From contig NZ_ACFY01000021.1 in NCBI RefSeq assembly GCF_000174195.1, positions 1-64,000 on the forward strand: a stretch of 64,000 nt of DNA. Direction: 5' to 3'. The notes beneath the pieces are model-generated. The model did not search any database and had not been told where the DNA came from. It saw nothing but the letters and a program-made list of their open reading frames with translations. This DNA is from Roseburia inulinivorans DSM 16841 (GTDB lineage Bacteria > Bacillota > Clostridia > Lachnospirales > Lachnospiraceae). The translations under genes and the position numbers were made by a program. Within the stretch, counting starts at the first letter, position 1; each line of letters starts with the position of its first letter. Shown one piece after another: positions 1 to 8,325 of this stretch.

Positions 1-1
1 C

Positions 2-94
2 CCAATTTCTGGACAAAGCCAGGTGGAGAGCGGAGTGACATTGCTTCTCACCGGAGACGGAAATCTGGATGATCTGTTTTCACACATTGGCTGA
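2..94 (+). CDS. C-terminal fragment of an unidentified protein
   Basis: The second frame is open from the window edge to a TGA at 92-94 and encodes the last 30 residues of a protein that begins upstream. The tail has a hydrophobic strand (VTLLLTGDG) followed by an acidic stretch. It overlaps the convergent histidine phosphatase gene by about 15 bp at their 3' ends. I do not recognise the family. It could be an upstream flagellar-operon gene, but nothing visible proves that. Confidence 0.45.
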   Translation, partial: PISGQSQVESGVTLLLTGDGNLDDLFSHIG

Positions 95-643
95 TGAAAC
101 TAATCTTCTAAGCTCGCAGTTACCGAGCAGCTGATCCCAAAAATGCTCAAGAGGAATCTCTTCATACTGGCAGATCAGGCTGCAGTCTAAGGCTCCATGG
201 GCGACGATCAGTACATTTTTTCCGGAAACAACTTCCGGCGTTAAAACATCGTGGATAAAAGAGCCGCTGCGGGCATACAAATGCTCAAGACTTTCCGCAC
301 CATCTACAGCATGATAATGGACAGGATCATGGAACAACGTGTATACCGGACATTCCGGTTTCTGTGTGACATGTTCTGTTCCTTCATACATGCCAAATCC
401 CATCTCGCGGAGGCGGTCGTCCGTCAGGATCGGCGTGCCGCTCCCTTCCAGAAAAATTTCAGCAGTCTCCTGCGCACGCTGCAAGGGCGAACAATAGCAG
501 ATATCAAATCGCAGATCCCCATACTTTTTCCGCGCGTCTCTCGCCATCTGGCGGCCTTCTTCATTTAAAGGAATATCTTCGCTTCCCTGCAGGCGGTGGA
601 CTGCATTCCAGTCAGTTTTTCCGTGTCTCATGATATATAACAT
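80..643 (-). CDS. Histidine phosphatase (phosphoglycerate mutase-like) family protein
   Basis: A 187-residue protein with the RHG motif at its N-terminus (MLYIMRHGKTDWN), which carries the phospho-accepting histidine. It also has the R-x-x-E-T region (SPLQRAQETAEIF) and the second catalytic histidine in VLIVAHGALD. This is the branch-1 histidine phosphatase superfamily, cytosolic, of the size typical for small bacterial members such as cobalamin or broad-specificity phosphatases. The substrate cannot be told from sequence. The ATG at 643 is preferred over a TTG at 652 because an AAAGGA Shine-Dalgarno lies about 11 nt upstream of it. The gene points away from the flagellar genes and is probably unrelated to them. 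Confidence 0.85.
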   Translation of the reverse strand: MLYIMRHGKTDWNAVHRLQGSEDIPLNEEGRQMARDARKKYGDLRFDICYCSPLQRAQETAEIFLEGSGTPILTDDRLREMGFGMYEGTEHVTQKPECPVYTLFHDPVHYHAVDGAESLEHLYARSGSFIHDVLTPEVVSGKNVLIVAHGALDCSLICQYEEIPLEHFWDQLLGNCELRRLVSSANV

Positions 644-918
644 AATAAACAATATCCTTTCCTATTTATAATAGTAAAAAACATAAACGCATTGCGGGCT
701 CAATTTCCGGTGCGATTGAATTATATCCTATATTTTGCTAAAATGAAACCCTGATCAGATAACAACAGCGGCACAAAGCAGGAAATTGCATGACAGCTAT
801 TAATTTTACAGGAAAACTACCGATATATGATTTAGAAAAATAAGCGTTCCGGCATTTACAGAGATCCGGACCGCAACCATGGAAGAACACAGGCTTATGC
901 ACACGGAGGTGTAGAACA

Positions 919-1356
919 ATGGCAATAGAGGCTATGAAAGGGGCAGGGATGTCCTACGCGGGAAGTTCATCCGCATCAGATGTAAAAGCAGAGAGTCAGG
1001 CAAAAGTGGAAACTGCATCCAACGCAGCAGCTTCTGACGATCTCATGAAGAAAACCATTCAGATCGACACGAAAGAGACTGACAAAAACGGCAAAGACGG
1101 AAACCGGGATGACGGTCAGGCAAAGCAGACGATCTCCGAGAATTCCCAGATCAGGAAAGCAGTTGACGAGATCAATAAGAAGGCGCACAATTCCGAGGCA
1201 GTCTTCGGAATCCATGAAGCAACCAACCGTGTCACCATCAAGATCGTTGACAAAGACACGAAGAAAGTCCTGAAAGAATATCCGCCGGAGAAAACTCTGG
1301 ACATGATCGCAAAAGTCTGGGAGATGGCCGGATTATTAGTGGATCAGAAACTGTAG
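919..1356 (+). CDS. flaG: FlaG family flagellar protein
   Basis: A 145-residue protein. The N-terminal 75 residues are low-complexity, rich in Ala, Ser, Lys and Asp and probably disordered. The C-terminal part is a FlaG domain (about residues 80-145) with the conserved pattern of a partly amphipathic helix, then VTIKIVDKDTKKVLKEYPPE, and a final helix ending DQKL. FlaG proteins lie beside fliD in many bacteria and influence filament length; their biochemical role is poorly known. The start is fixed by a GGAGGTG Shine-Dalgarno 8 nt before the ATG. It is the first gene of the flaG-fliD-fliS-flagellin block. Confidence 0.9.
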   Translation: MAIEAMKGAGMSYAGSSSASDVKAESQAKVETASNAAASDDLMKKTIQIDTKETDKNGKDGNRDDGQAKQTISENSQIRKAVDEINKKAHNSEAVFGIHEATNRVTIKIVDKDTKKVLKEYPPEKTLDMIAKVWEMAGLLVDQKL

Positions 1357-1450
1357 ATCACTGTCCAGAAGGCAGGAACAGCAATAGACAAGTGACAGAT
1401 GCAAACAGAAAAAGATATAAACAAGTTACAAAACTGAAAGGAGCAGGATT

Positions 1451-4083
1451 ATGCCAATCAGAATCACAGGTTTGAACTCAGGATTAGATACCGAAGCAAT
1501 CATTTCCGCATTAGTATCTTCTTACAGTTACAAGACCAATAAATACAAAAAAGCACAGACCAAGCTCTCTTGGAAACAGGACGCATGGAAGACTTTAAAC
1601 ACAAAAGTTTACAGCTTCTATACAAGCTTGGACAGTCTGCGTTTCTCTAAAAACTACAATTTGAAATCAACCAAAGTATCTGATTCCACAAAAGCGACGG
1701 TTACAGCCAGCAGCTCTGCACCAAATGGTACCCAGAAGCTCAACATCCTTAAGGTAGCACAGGCAGGATACTTGACCGGTGGTAAATTAGATGACAGCAC
1801 TACAACCGGAACCACACTCGCTGAGTTGGGCTACACAGGCGGAAACGGTACGATCACCTTGACAAAAGGTGATGGCACAAAGAAGACTATCGAAGTCAGC
1901 CAGGGCACTACGGTCAACAGCTTTATCAATTCTTTGAAAGAAGCCGGCGTGAATGCAAGCTATGATGATATCAACAAACGTATCTTCGTGAGCTCCAAAG
2001 ATACCGGTAAGGACAATGACTTTACATTGACCGGTGGCAATGTGGATGGGGCGAATGCGTTGACGAAACTGGGATTGAATGTAAAATCAGATGCAACAGA
2101 CGCAACCTATAAAACCTACATGCAGTATTATGGTGATGGAACGCAGTCAGGTATCACAGCAAAAGTAAATGAAGCGATCAAAGCCTATCAGGATGCCCAG
2201 ACCGCATATAAGACAGCTGATGCCCAGAATAGCAATATAAGCGCAGGCTATGGTTACGCATCTGCATACGCGGCAATGAAAAATGCATTTGCAAAGAGTA
2301 AATTAGATCCAGCACAGCAGGAGCAGTTGACACAGTTACTCCAGATGTCTGCAACAGACCGTGCACAGTCTGTCATGGACAGCAATGGCAATATTTATAA
2401 GACTGAAAAGACAAACGATGATGGAAGCGTCATTTATTCTTATACAGATGCAAGTGGGAATAAAAGCTACATCCAGAGTGAGACAACTGATTCTGTAACA
2501 AAATATTATACTGCTACAGCAAGTGAAGTAAAATACAACAAGATTACTGCATCAGACGGCAATGAGTACAGTGAAGATGAGAACGGACTTTATGTAGATA
2601 AAGACGGAAAAAATATTTTGTGGACGGCAGCAATTTAGTTGAGACAACCGGAACAAAAGTCAACGGCAGCTGGGAAAAGACAGCTGATGGAAAAACGGTT
2701 GCTTTTGAAGACAGCAAAAAAGAAGAGGCGACAAAGACCGTTTATACAAAAGGTTCTGACGAGTTAAGCAACGCAAAATCCGGAACGACCGCTTATACAG
2801 ATCTGGCAAAAAAGGCACAGGATGAAATGAAATTGTCAGACGAAGATATGAGTTCATATCTCTCTACATTGGCAACGAATGTCAGCACAGTGAATACTTA
2901 TGAAAATACGGCTGATACCACTTTAGAGGATAGTAATGAGTATTCCAGAAAGAGCATTATCGATAAAGTACATAAGGCTTATGCCCAAAATGCGGCACAG
3001 GGCGTAACAGACCTTACCAATACATTTGCCGCTGCTATCGCTACCAACAAAACGACAATGAATACCAGCCAGAAGACCATGGATAATAATCAGGTGCTCG
3101 CTGATATTGCCGCAATGGAAGACGGTACAGAAAAAGATGCTGCGATTGCTTCATTTGTAAAACAGGTACAGTCAGCACACGACATTGCAAATAACACAAG
3201 TATTGAATACAATACAGATGCCAGGAAAATCGATGGCTGTGATTCTGAGATCTATTTAAATGGAATCAAATACACAGGAAGCTCTAACAGCTATTCCATC
3301 AACGGCTTAAATATTACGGCACAGGTAGTTACTGATACCGATGGAAAGGCAAGTGATGCGAATGCGATCAGTATCACAACATCTACTGACACGCAGGGAA
3401 TCTATGATAAGATCAAGGACTTCCTGTCGCAGTACAACAGCCTGATCAATGAGATCACATCTCTGTACAATGCAGATTCCGCAAAAGGCTATGAGCCTCT
3501 GACAGATGATGAAAAAGATGCAATGTCTGACACAGAAGTAGAGAAGTGGGAGCAGAAGATTAAAGATTCTCTGTTGAGACGTGACGATAATCTGGAAAGC
3601 CTTATGAGCGCTATGACTTCTGCAATGAGCGGTGCGGTTGAGGTGAATGGAAAGAAAATGTATTTGTCCAATTTTGGAATCAAAACATTAGGATATCTGA
3701 ATGCACCAAAGAATCAGCAGAATGCATATCATATTGATGGCGATGAAGATGATGCTAATTCTTCCGGTAATGCAGATAAGCTGATGACTGCAATTACCAA
3801 TGATCCGGACACAGTGATCAATTTCATGCAGGGACTGGCAGAAAATCTGTATGATTCTATCCATAAAAAAATGCAGTCATCATCATTAAGCAGTATTTAT
3901 ACGGTTTATAATGATAAAGAGATGGCATCAGAGTATAGTGATTATACAAGTATTATTAAAAAGTGGGAAGAAAAATTACAGGACAAAGAAGATTATTATT
4001 ATAAAAAGTTCTCTTCTATGGAGACGGCACTTTCTAAACTGAACAGCCAGACATCATCATTAAGTGGTTTATTTGGCGGTTGA
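1451..4083 (+). pseudogene. fliD: Flagellar filament cap protein FliD, frame broken once at an A6 run
   Basis: The N-terminal half (1451-2638) opens with the FliD signature ITGLNSGLDTEAIISALV, a coiled-coil D0/D1 part, and a Ser/Thr-rich variable domain with tyrosine- and DG-rich repeats. The C-terminal half (2620-4083) carries the remaining variable domain and the FliD C-terminal domain (IKDFLSQYNSLINEI; final coiled coil ending SSLSGLFGG). The halves are in frames offset by -1. A run of six A at 2608-2613 is the junction: a seventh A gives a continuous protein of about 877 residues reading DKDGKKYFVDGSNL. In the reading as given, translation stops at 2636-2638. It may be a sequencing or assembly error, a true mutation, or a slippage site. 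FliD caps the filament and guides flagellin polymerisation. The start has AAAGGAG upstream. Confidence 0.85.
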
Positions 4084-4087
4084 TATT

Positions 4088-4096
4088 TGGTATAAT
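4088..4096 (+). promoter_or_regulatory. Possible extended -10 promoter before fliS
   Basis: TGG directly followed by TATAAT (4091-4096) gives an extended -10 element immediately after the fliD stop codon. No good -35 is present at the right spacing, which extended -10 promoters can tolerate. It would drive fliS and the following chaperone-like gene separately from fliD. Confidence 0.35.
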
Positions 4097-4130
4097 GGGA
4101 AATAGAAATACTTAGAATTATAAGTTAAAA

Positions 4131-4161
4131 AGCAGAGCAGATATAATTTATCTGCTCTGCT
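4131..4161 (+). terminator. 13-bp perfect stem-loop between fliD and fliS
   Basis: The arms 4131-4143 and 4149-4161 (AGCAGAGCAGATA and its complement) pair perfectly around a 5-nt loop. On the + strand the stem is followed by TTAATAC, without a T tract. On the - strand it is followed by TTTTTAAC. So it is a weak terminator for fliD, or an mRNA processing/stability hairpin, sitting just before the fliS Shine-Dalgarno. Confidence 0.5.
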
Positions 4162-4190
4162 TAATACACAGTGAACATCAGGAGGGTACT

Positions 4191-4568
4191 ATGTTAGCGA
4201 ATCAGGGATATGCAGCGTATGCTAACAACAAAATCATGACAGCGTCACCGGCGGAGCTGACACTGATGCTGTATGAGGGTGCAATTAAGTTTGCGAATCT
4301 TGCAATAACAGCAATAGAAGAAAAGAACATTGAAAAAGCACATATTAACATTGTTAAAGTGGAACATATTATAGAGGAATTTCAAGCAACTTTAAATCAC
4401 AAATATCCGGTTGCTAAAGATTTTGACGAGGTATATTCGTATCTGATGAATCGGCTTCGTGAAGCTAATATGAAAAAAGACAAAGAGATTATGGAAGAAG
4501 TGTTAAAACATCTGCGTACCATGCGCGACACCTGGAAAGAAGTGATGCGTACCGGTAGAACACATTAA
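4191..4568 (+). CDS. fliS: Flagellar export chaperone FliS
   Basis: A 125-residue all-helical protein that starts with the FliS pattern GYAAYANNKIMTASPAELTL, followed by MLYEGAIKFANLA. FliS binds the C-terminal helix of unpolymerised flagellin in the cytoplasm and keeps it export-competent. The length matches the family (about 120-130 residues). CAGGAGGG lies 6-8 nt before the ATG. It is followed 15 nt later by a second small chaperone-like gene, and by the flagellin gene it would serve. Confidence 0.93.
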   Translation: MLANQGYAAYANNKIMTASPAELTLMLYEGAIKFANLAITAIEEKNIEKAHINIVKVEHIIEEFQATLNHKYPVAKDFDEVYSYLMNRLREANMKKDKEIMEEVLKHLRTMRDTWKEVMRTGRTH

Positions 4569-4583
4569 TTGGAGAATGGTGCT

Positions 4584-5063
4584 ATGGCAGACAACCAGTA
4601 TATTACAATCATGCTACAAAGCCTTCACAAGAAAGAGAAGGTTTTAAACAGCATCATACAGATCAATAAGCGTCAGAAAGAAGAACTGGAGAATCCATCT
4701 TTAGATCCGGATGACTTTGATAAGACAGTAGAAGAAAAGTCAGAACTCATAGAACAGCTAGAGCTGTTGGATAATGGCTTTGAAAAGCTTTATGAAAAAG
4801 TACGTGAGGAACTGCAGACGAATAAAGAACTCTATAAGGATGAAATTCTTCAGATGCAGGGCAGCATACGTGCCCTGGCAGAAAAAAGCATGGAGATCCA
4901 GGCGCAGGAAGCACGCAACAAACAATTGATGGAACAGAAATTTGCCAGCGTAAAAAAACAGGTGAGGGAAATCCGTTCCAGCCAGAAAGTGGTCAATCAA
5001 TACTACAAGAATATGATGAAAAAAGGCTATGTGGAGCCACATTTTCTGGATAATAAAAAATAA
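4584..5063 (+). CDS. FliT/FlgN-like flagellar protein, coiled coil
   Basis: A 159-residue protein predicted to be entirely helical, rich in Glu, Lys and Gln, with long amphipathic stretches (HKKEKVLNSIIQINKRQKEE; KSELIEQLELLDNGFEKLYE). The position right after fliS and the coiled-coil profile fit a FliT- or FlgN-type export chaperone, but no sequence motif proves it. The ATG at 4584 is preferred: GGAG lies at 4571-4574, 9 nt upstream. An upstream TTG at 4569 would overlap that Shine-Dalgarno and abut the fliS stop. Confidence 0.75.
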   Translation: MADNQYITIMLQSLHKKEKVLNSIIQINKRQKEELENPSLDPDDFDKTVEEKSELIEQLELLDNGFEKLYEKVREELQTNKELYKDEILQMQGSIRALAEKSMEIQAQEARNKQLMEQKFASVKKQVREIRSSQKVVNQYYKNMMKKGYVEPHFLDNKK

Positions 5064-5097
5064 TTGATAGAAAAAAAGAAAAAAATCTTTTTTACTA

Positions 5098-5124
5098 TAA
5101 AGTATTGGAGAGAATCTCCGATAT
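5098..5124 (+). promoter_or_regulatory. Sigma-28 (FliA/SigD) promoter of the flagellin gene
   Basis: TAAA at 5098-5101, a 15-nt spacer, then TCCGATAT at 5117-5124. This matches the known sigma-28 consensus TAAA-N15-GCCGATAW at all but the first base of the -10. It implies transcription from about 5130 and a leader of roughly 140 nt before the flagellin ATG. Flagellin would therefore be a late-class gene expressed after hook completion. Confidence 0.85.
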
Positions 5125-5228
5125 ATAAGTCAAGTAAAGAAAATTACTTGCAGGTGGAAGTTCAAGCAGAGCGTACGGCTGGGAGAATAGAAACCTAATA
5201 CAACAAAAAACAAGTACATAAAGTACAG

Positions 5229-5262
5229 ATGCAGCATGGACGCTGCATTACATTCAAGGAGG
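5229..5262 (+). promoter_or_regulatory. Leader hairpin with GGA loop plus Shine-Dalgarno: candidate CsrA site of flagellin mRNA
   Basis: ATGCAGC (5229-5235) pairs perfectly with GCTGCAT (5242-5248) and presents the loop ATGGAC. The AAGGAGG Shine-Dalgarno follows at 5256-5262, itself containing GGA. CsrA is known to bind GGA in hairpin loops and at Shine-Dalgarno sequences. In Bacillus subtilis, CsrA represses flagellin (hag) translation this way and is antagonised by FliW. The match here is structural; csrA and fliW are not in the window. Confidence 0.55.
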
Positions 5263-5270
5263 AAAATAAT

Positions 5271-6083
5271 ATGGTAGTACAGCACAATATGACCGCAGCT
5301 AATGCGAACAGAATGTTAGGAATTACAACTAGCGCACAGGCAAAATCTTCAGAGAAGTTATCTTCTGGTTACAAAATCAACCGTGCAGCAGATGATGCAG
5401 CAGGATTAACAATTTCTGAGAAGATGAGAAGTCAGGTTCGTGGATTAAATAAAGCATCTGACAATGCAGAAGATGGTGTATCTTTAATTCAGGTAGCTGA
5501 AGGTGCTTTAGGTGAAACTCATTCTATCTTACAGAGAATGAATGAATTGGCAACACAGGCAGCAAACGATACTAATACAACAGCAGATCGTACAGCAATC
5601 CAGAAAGAGGTTGATCAGTTAGCATCTGAAATCAGCAGAATCCGTTCTACAACACAGTTCAATACAATGAACTTATTGGACGGTAATTTTGCAACTAAAA
5701 ATTTACAGGTTGGATCATTATGTGGACAGAAGATTACAGTCAGCATTGATGATATGAGTGCTACATCACTTGGTGTTAATGCATTAAAAGTAACAAGCTT
5801 TACAGATGCTGGAGCTGCAATGAAGAGTGTTCAGAGCGCAATTAGTATGGTATCTGGACAGCGTTCTTATTTAGGCGCATTACAGAACAGATTAGAGCAT
5901 ACAATTGCAAATCTGGATAATATTTCTGAAAATACTCAGTCAGCAGAATCTCGTATCCGTGATACAGATATGGCAGAAGAGATGGTTACTTACAGCAAGA
6001 ACAATATTCTTGCACAGGCAGGACAGTCTATGCTTGCACAGGCTAACCAGTCTACACAGGGTGTATTATCTCTGTTACAGTAA
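5271..6083 (+). CDS. hag: Flagellin
   Basis: A 270-residue flagellin made essentially of D0 and D1 only. The N-terminal D0/D1 runs from residue 1 to about 140 (start VVQHNMTAANANRMLG; LSSGYKINRAADDAAGL). The C-terminal D1/D0 runs from about 185 to 270 (QNRLEHTIANLDNISENTQS; ending STQGVLSLLQ). The TLR5-contact region reads LQRMNELATQAAN at about 87-99, with the conserved Arg89. There is almost no variable D2/D3 domain, so glycans would sit on D1. Cys151 (GSLCGQ) is unusual, since flagellins usually lack cysteine. The ATG at 5271 is set by AAGGAGG 8 nt upstream; an upstream in-frame ATG at 5229 falls inside the leader hairpin. This is the substrate of the glycosylation island downstream. Confidence 0.96.
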   Translation: MVVQHNMTAANANRMLGITTSAQAKSSEKLSSGYKINRAADDAAGLTISEKMRSQVRGLNKASDNAEDGVSLIQVAEGALGETHSILQRMNELATQAANDTNTTADRTAIQKEVDQLASEISRIRSTTQFNTMNLLDGNFATKNLQVGSLCGQKITVSIDDMSATSLGVNALKVTSFTDAGAAMKSVQSAISMVSGQRSYLGALQNRLEHTIANLDNISENTQSAESRIRDTDMAEEMVTYSKNNILAQAGQSMLAQANQSTQGVLSLLQ

Positions 6084-6096
6084 TTATATGCAATTT

Positions 6097-6128
6097 AAAA
6101 GCCGGCAGTTTATACTGCCGGCTTTTTT
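6097..6128 (+). terminator. Intrinsic terminator after flagellin
   Basis: AAAAGCCGGCAG (6097-6108), a 6-nt loop, then CTGCCGGCTTTTTT (6115-6128). The 8-bp GC-rich stem is extended by A-U pairs and ends in six T. This is a strong rho-independent terminator 13 nt after the flagellin stop, separating it from the island that starts at 6144. Confidence 0.95.
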
Positions 6129-6143
6129 CGTAAAGGGAAAAGA

Positions 6144-6479
6144 ATGAAATTAGAGAATAGATATACAAAAAAGCAGATGATAGAGAATATAAATGAGTGT
6201 ATTTTGAAATTATATGAAAACGAAAGCAAAAAAGCAATGGAACAGGTCTTAGTTTTATTGGAACAGTTTCAGACAATGATTGAAAATTGTAATGAGGATG
6301 ACAACTTAAGCGAAAAAAGAAAGGGACTTTCTTTTTTGCATGAGCTTTTAGAACAATATAAATATGGGGATATATTAGCAATTGCAGATTGTTTACAAAA
6401 AAATGCAAAACAGTTTATAGAAGAATATTACGAGATAAATCAGAAGGAGAATAGTGGCTTAAGGCATGAATATATTTGA
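6144..6479 (+). CDS. Small helical protein of unknown function, coupled to the Maf glycosyltransferase
   Basis: A 111-residue, charged, predicted all-helical protein with no signal peptide or membrane segment. Leucine-rich amphipathic stretches (AMEQVLVLLEQFQTMIENCN) suggest a helical bundle. The stop overlaps the start of the Maf gene by 14 nt, so the two are probably translationally coupled and may form a complex. A second small helical protein, without clear sequence identity, ends the next operon (16156-16518). I do not recognise a family; an export chaperone or a glycosyltransferase partner is possible. Confidence 0.7.
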   Translation: MKLENRYTKKQMIENINECILKLYENESKKAMEQVLVLLEQFQTMIENCNEDDNLSEKRKGLSFLHELLEQYKYGDILAIADCLQKNAKQFIEEYYEINQKENSGLRHEYI

Positions 6480-8310
6480 GAATAATATAACAATTTTAGA
6501 AAAAAAATATCCTGAAATTGCTCGAAAGATAAAAGAGATAAATATGGAGTCTACTACAGATCAGGTTCGGATTCAAAGGGCGGAAGATGGAGAGAAAGTA
6601 ATAGAATTATATTGTCGAAAACATTGGTGGAGATTAAACAGTAAAATATCCCCGAAAAATGCAGCCGCTCAATATGCAGAGAGATATGAGATACGAATGT
6701 ATGGGGTATATTTTGTATATGGAATTGCGGATGGGAAAAGTATTCGTCACTTATCAGAAAAATGTGATGATACAAATGTTATGGTTGTCTGGGAGCCAAA
6801 TGTAGAAATACTAGCTGTAGCACTGCACAATTTCGATTTTGAAGATTTAATCGCAAATGATAATATTATATTATGTGTTCCGGAAGCTGAAGATAATATT
6901 GATGATATTTTACAGAAAGTTGTAAGCTACTCAAATATGAAATTGATTGAGTTTTGCATCCTTCCAAATTATGATGTGATATATACAAAACAATGCGAGA
7001 AGTTTATGCAAAGCTGTATTAATAAAATGCAGGATGAGATTGTGCATAAGAGTACGAGATTGGGGTTCAGTCGTATGATACCACAACATATGCTATTTCA
7101 CATGAAAAACATGATTTCGCAGAGAAATATCATGCAGATTAGAGAGGCATTTTTTACATATCCGGTAAAAGAGATACCGGCAATTATTGTATCTGCGGGT
7201 CCATCCTTAGATAAAAATGTAAAAGAACTTCAAAAGGCTCAGGGAAAAGCATTTATTATTGTAGTTGACGCTGCATTAAGAACCGTTTTAAAGGCGGGGG
7301 TAAAACCGGATCTTGTATGTACGATAGACCCGGAATCACCGGAACGTTTTTTTGAAGGTATGGATTTGAAAGATATTATATGGATGTATGGAAAGTGGAC
7401 AAGACCATGGATTTTCCAGCAATACGGTGGAAAAATTTTTTATCAGGGGAATTATACAGGAATGTGGAATACTATTTTGTCTGATGAGTTGGGTTATAAA
7501 TTTCCAGCGGTGTTGACAGGTGGATCTGTTACCAGTGATGCATTTATGATAGCTGACTATATTGGATTTCGAAAAATCATTCTGGTAGGACAGGATATGG
7601 CATTTACTAATGGTATTTCACATACAAGTGGTATAGAGGGGGCATTTGGAGATAATGACGAGTATATTGACAGTAGATATCAGGTCTATGTAGAAGGAAT
7701 TGATGGACAAAAATTAAAAACAGACTTTCAGATGTGGCGTTATAAAAAGTGGTTTGAAAAAATTATTGAGAAAAATGAAGGCAGGTTTAGAGTCATTAAT
7801 GCGACGGAGGGTGGGGCTCTCATAAAGGGGACAATTAACCAGAGATTGAGAGAAACCATCAGTTCTGAATGTAAAATAGAGTTTGATGGATATAAAATAT
7901 TAAATCAGATTGAACCGGCATTTACATCGGAACAGCAGGAAAAACTAGAAAATAAATTATCAGAATTAAAACAGGAAGCATCGGAACTGAAAAATATATT
8001 AAAACAGAATATAAAGAATCAAAATGAATTAATAGAGCATTTGGAACAAAACAATCAGAATGGAGCATGGATTGCAGACAAATTAAGAGCTGTAATGGAG
8101 CAAAATGCAAAAATAGAACAGTCACTAATCATGGAATTTCTTACTTATTATGCACAAAAGGAAGAATATGAAGTGGGTGATGATATATACGCAGATGAAA
8201 ATATGAGTATTCCGGATATGATTAGAAAAAGCGTATATTTGCAAAATGGATATTTAAAGGGTGTAGAAATGTTACAGGAGGACATGGATGAATATGCATT
8301 AAAAAGTTAG
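6466..8310 (+). CDS. maf: Motility accessory factor (Maf) flagellin glycosyltransferase, DUF115/MptE-like domain
   Basis: A 614-residue cytosolic protein. The central DUF115 domain (about residues 200-440) shows the Maf pattern IPAIIVSAGPSLDKN near residue 237-251, a DLVCTIDP segment near 285, LTGGSVTSDAFMIAD near 350, and IILVGQDMAFTNG near 371. The C-terminal 480-540 stretch is a Glu/Lys/Gln-rich coiled coil. Maf enzymes transfer nonulosonic acids such as pseudaminic acid from the CMP-sugar to Ser/Thr of flagellin before export. Its position one gene after flagellin, and the pseudaminic acid genes downstream, support that role. It is the most likely first transferase of the glycan. Its stop codon lies in the arm of the terminator hairpin at 8301-8325. 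Confidence 0.9.
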   Translation: MNIFENNITILEKKYPEIARKIKEINMESTTDQVRIQRAEDGEKVIELYCRKHWWRLNSKISPKNAAAQYAERYEIRMYGVYFVYGIADGKSIRHLSEKCDDTNVMVVWEPNVEILAVALHNFDFEDLIANDNIILCVPEAEDNIDDILQKVVSYSNMKLIEFCILPNYDVIYTKQCEKFMQSCINKMQDEIVHKSTRLGFSRMIPQHMLFHMKNMISQRNIMQIREAFFTYPVKEIPAIIVSAGPSLDKNVKELQKAQGKAFIIVVDAALRTVLKAGVKPDLVCTIDPESPERFFEGMDLKDIIWMYGKWTRPWIFQQYGGKIFYQGNYTGMWNTILSDELGYKFPAVLTGGSVTSDAFMIADYIGFRKIILVGQDMAFTNGISHTSGIEGAFGDNDEYIDSRYQVYVEGIDGQKLKTDFQMWRYKKWFEKIIEKNEGRFRVINATEGGALIKGTINQRLRETISSECKIEFDGYKILNQIEPAFTSEQQEKLENKLSELKQEASELKNILKQNIKNQNELIEHLEQNNQNGAWIADKLRAVMEQNAKIEQSLIMEFLTYYAQKEEYEVGDDIYADENMSIPDMIRKSVYLQNGYLKGVEMLQEDMDEYALKS

Positions 8311-8325
8311 CATTGCTAACTTTTT
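8301..8325. terminator. Shared bidirectional terminator containing both stop codons
   Basis: AAAAAGTTAGC (8301-8311), loop ATT, then GCTAACTTTTT (8315-8325): an 11-bp perfect stem with A5 on one side and T5 on the other. The TAG of the + strand Maf gene (8308-8310) and the stop of the - strand glycosyltransferase (8316-8318) both lie in the arms. It can terminate transcription in both directions. Confidence 0.9.

Noticed and set aside
251..568. A 105-residue plus-strand frame
   Set aside because: Antisense to the histidine phosphatase, which carries its full set of catalytic motifs.
738..768. Sigma-28-like TAAA and TCAGATAA upstream of flaG
   Set aside because: The spacer is only 12 nt and the -10 is imperfect; not convincing next to the near-perfect site before flagellin.
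6052..6408. A 118-residue minus-strand frame spanning the flagellin terminator
   Set aside because: Runs through the terminator and antisense to the small helical gene; no Shine-Dalgarno or motif.
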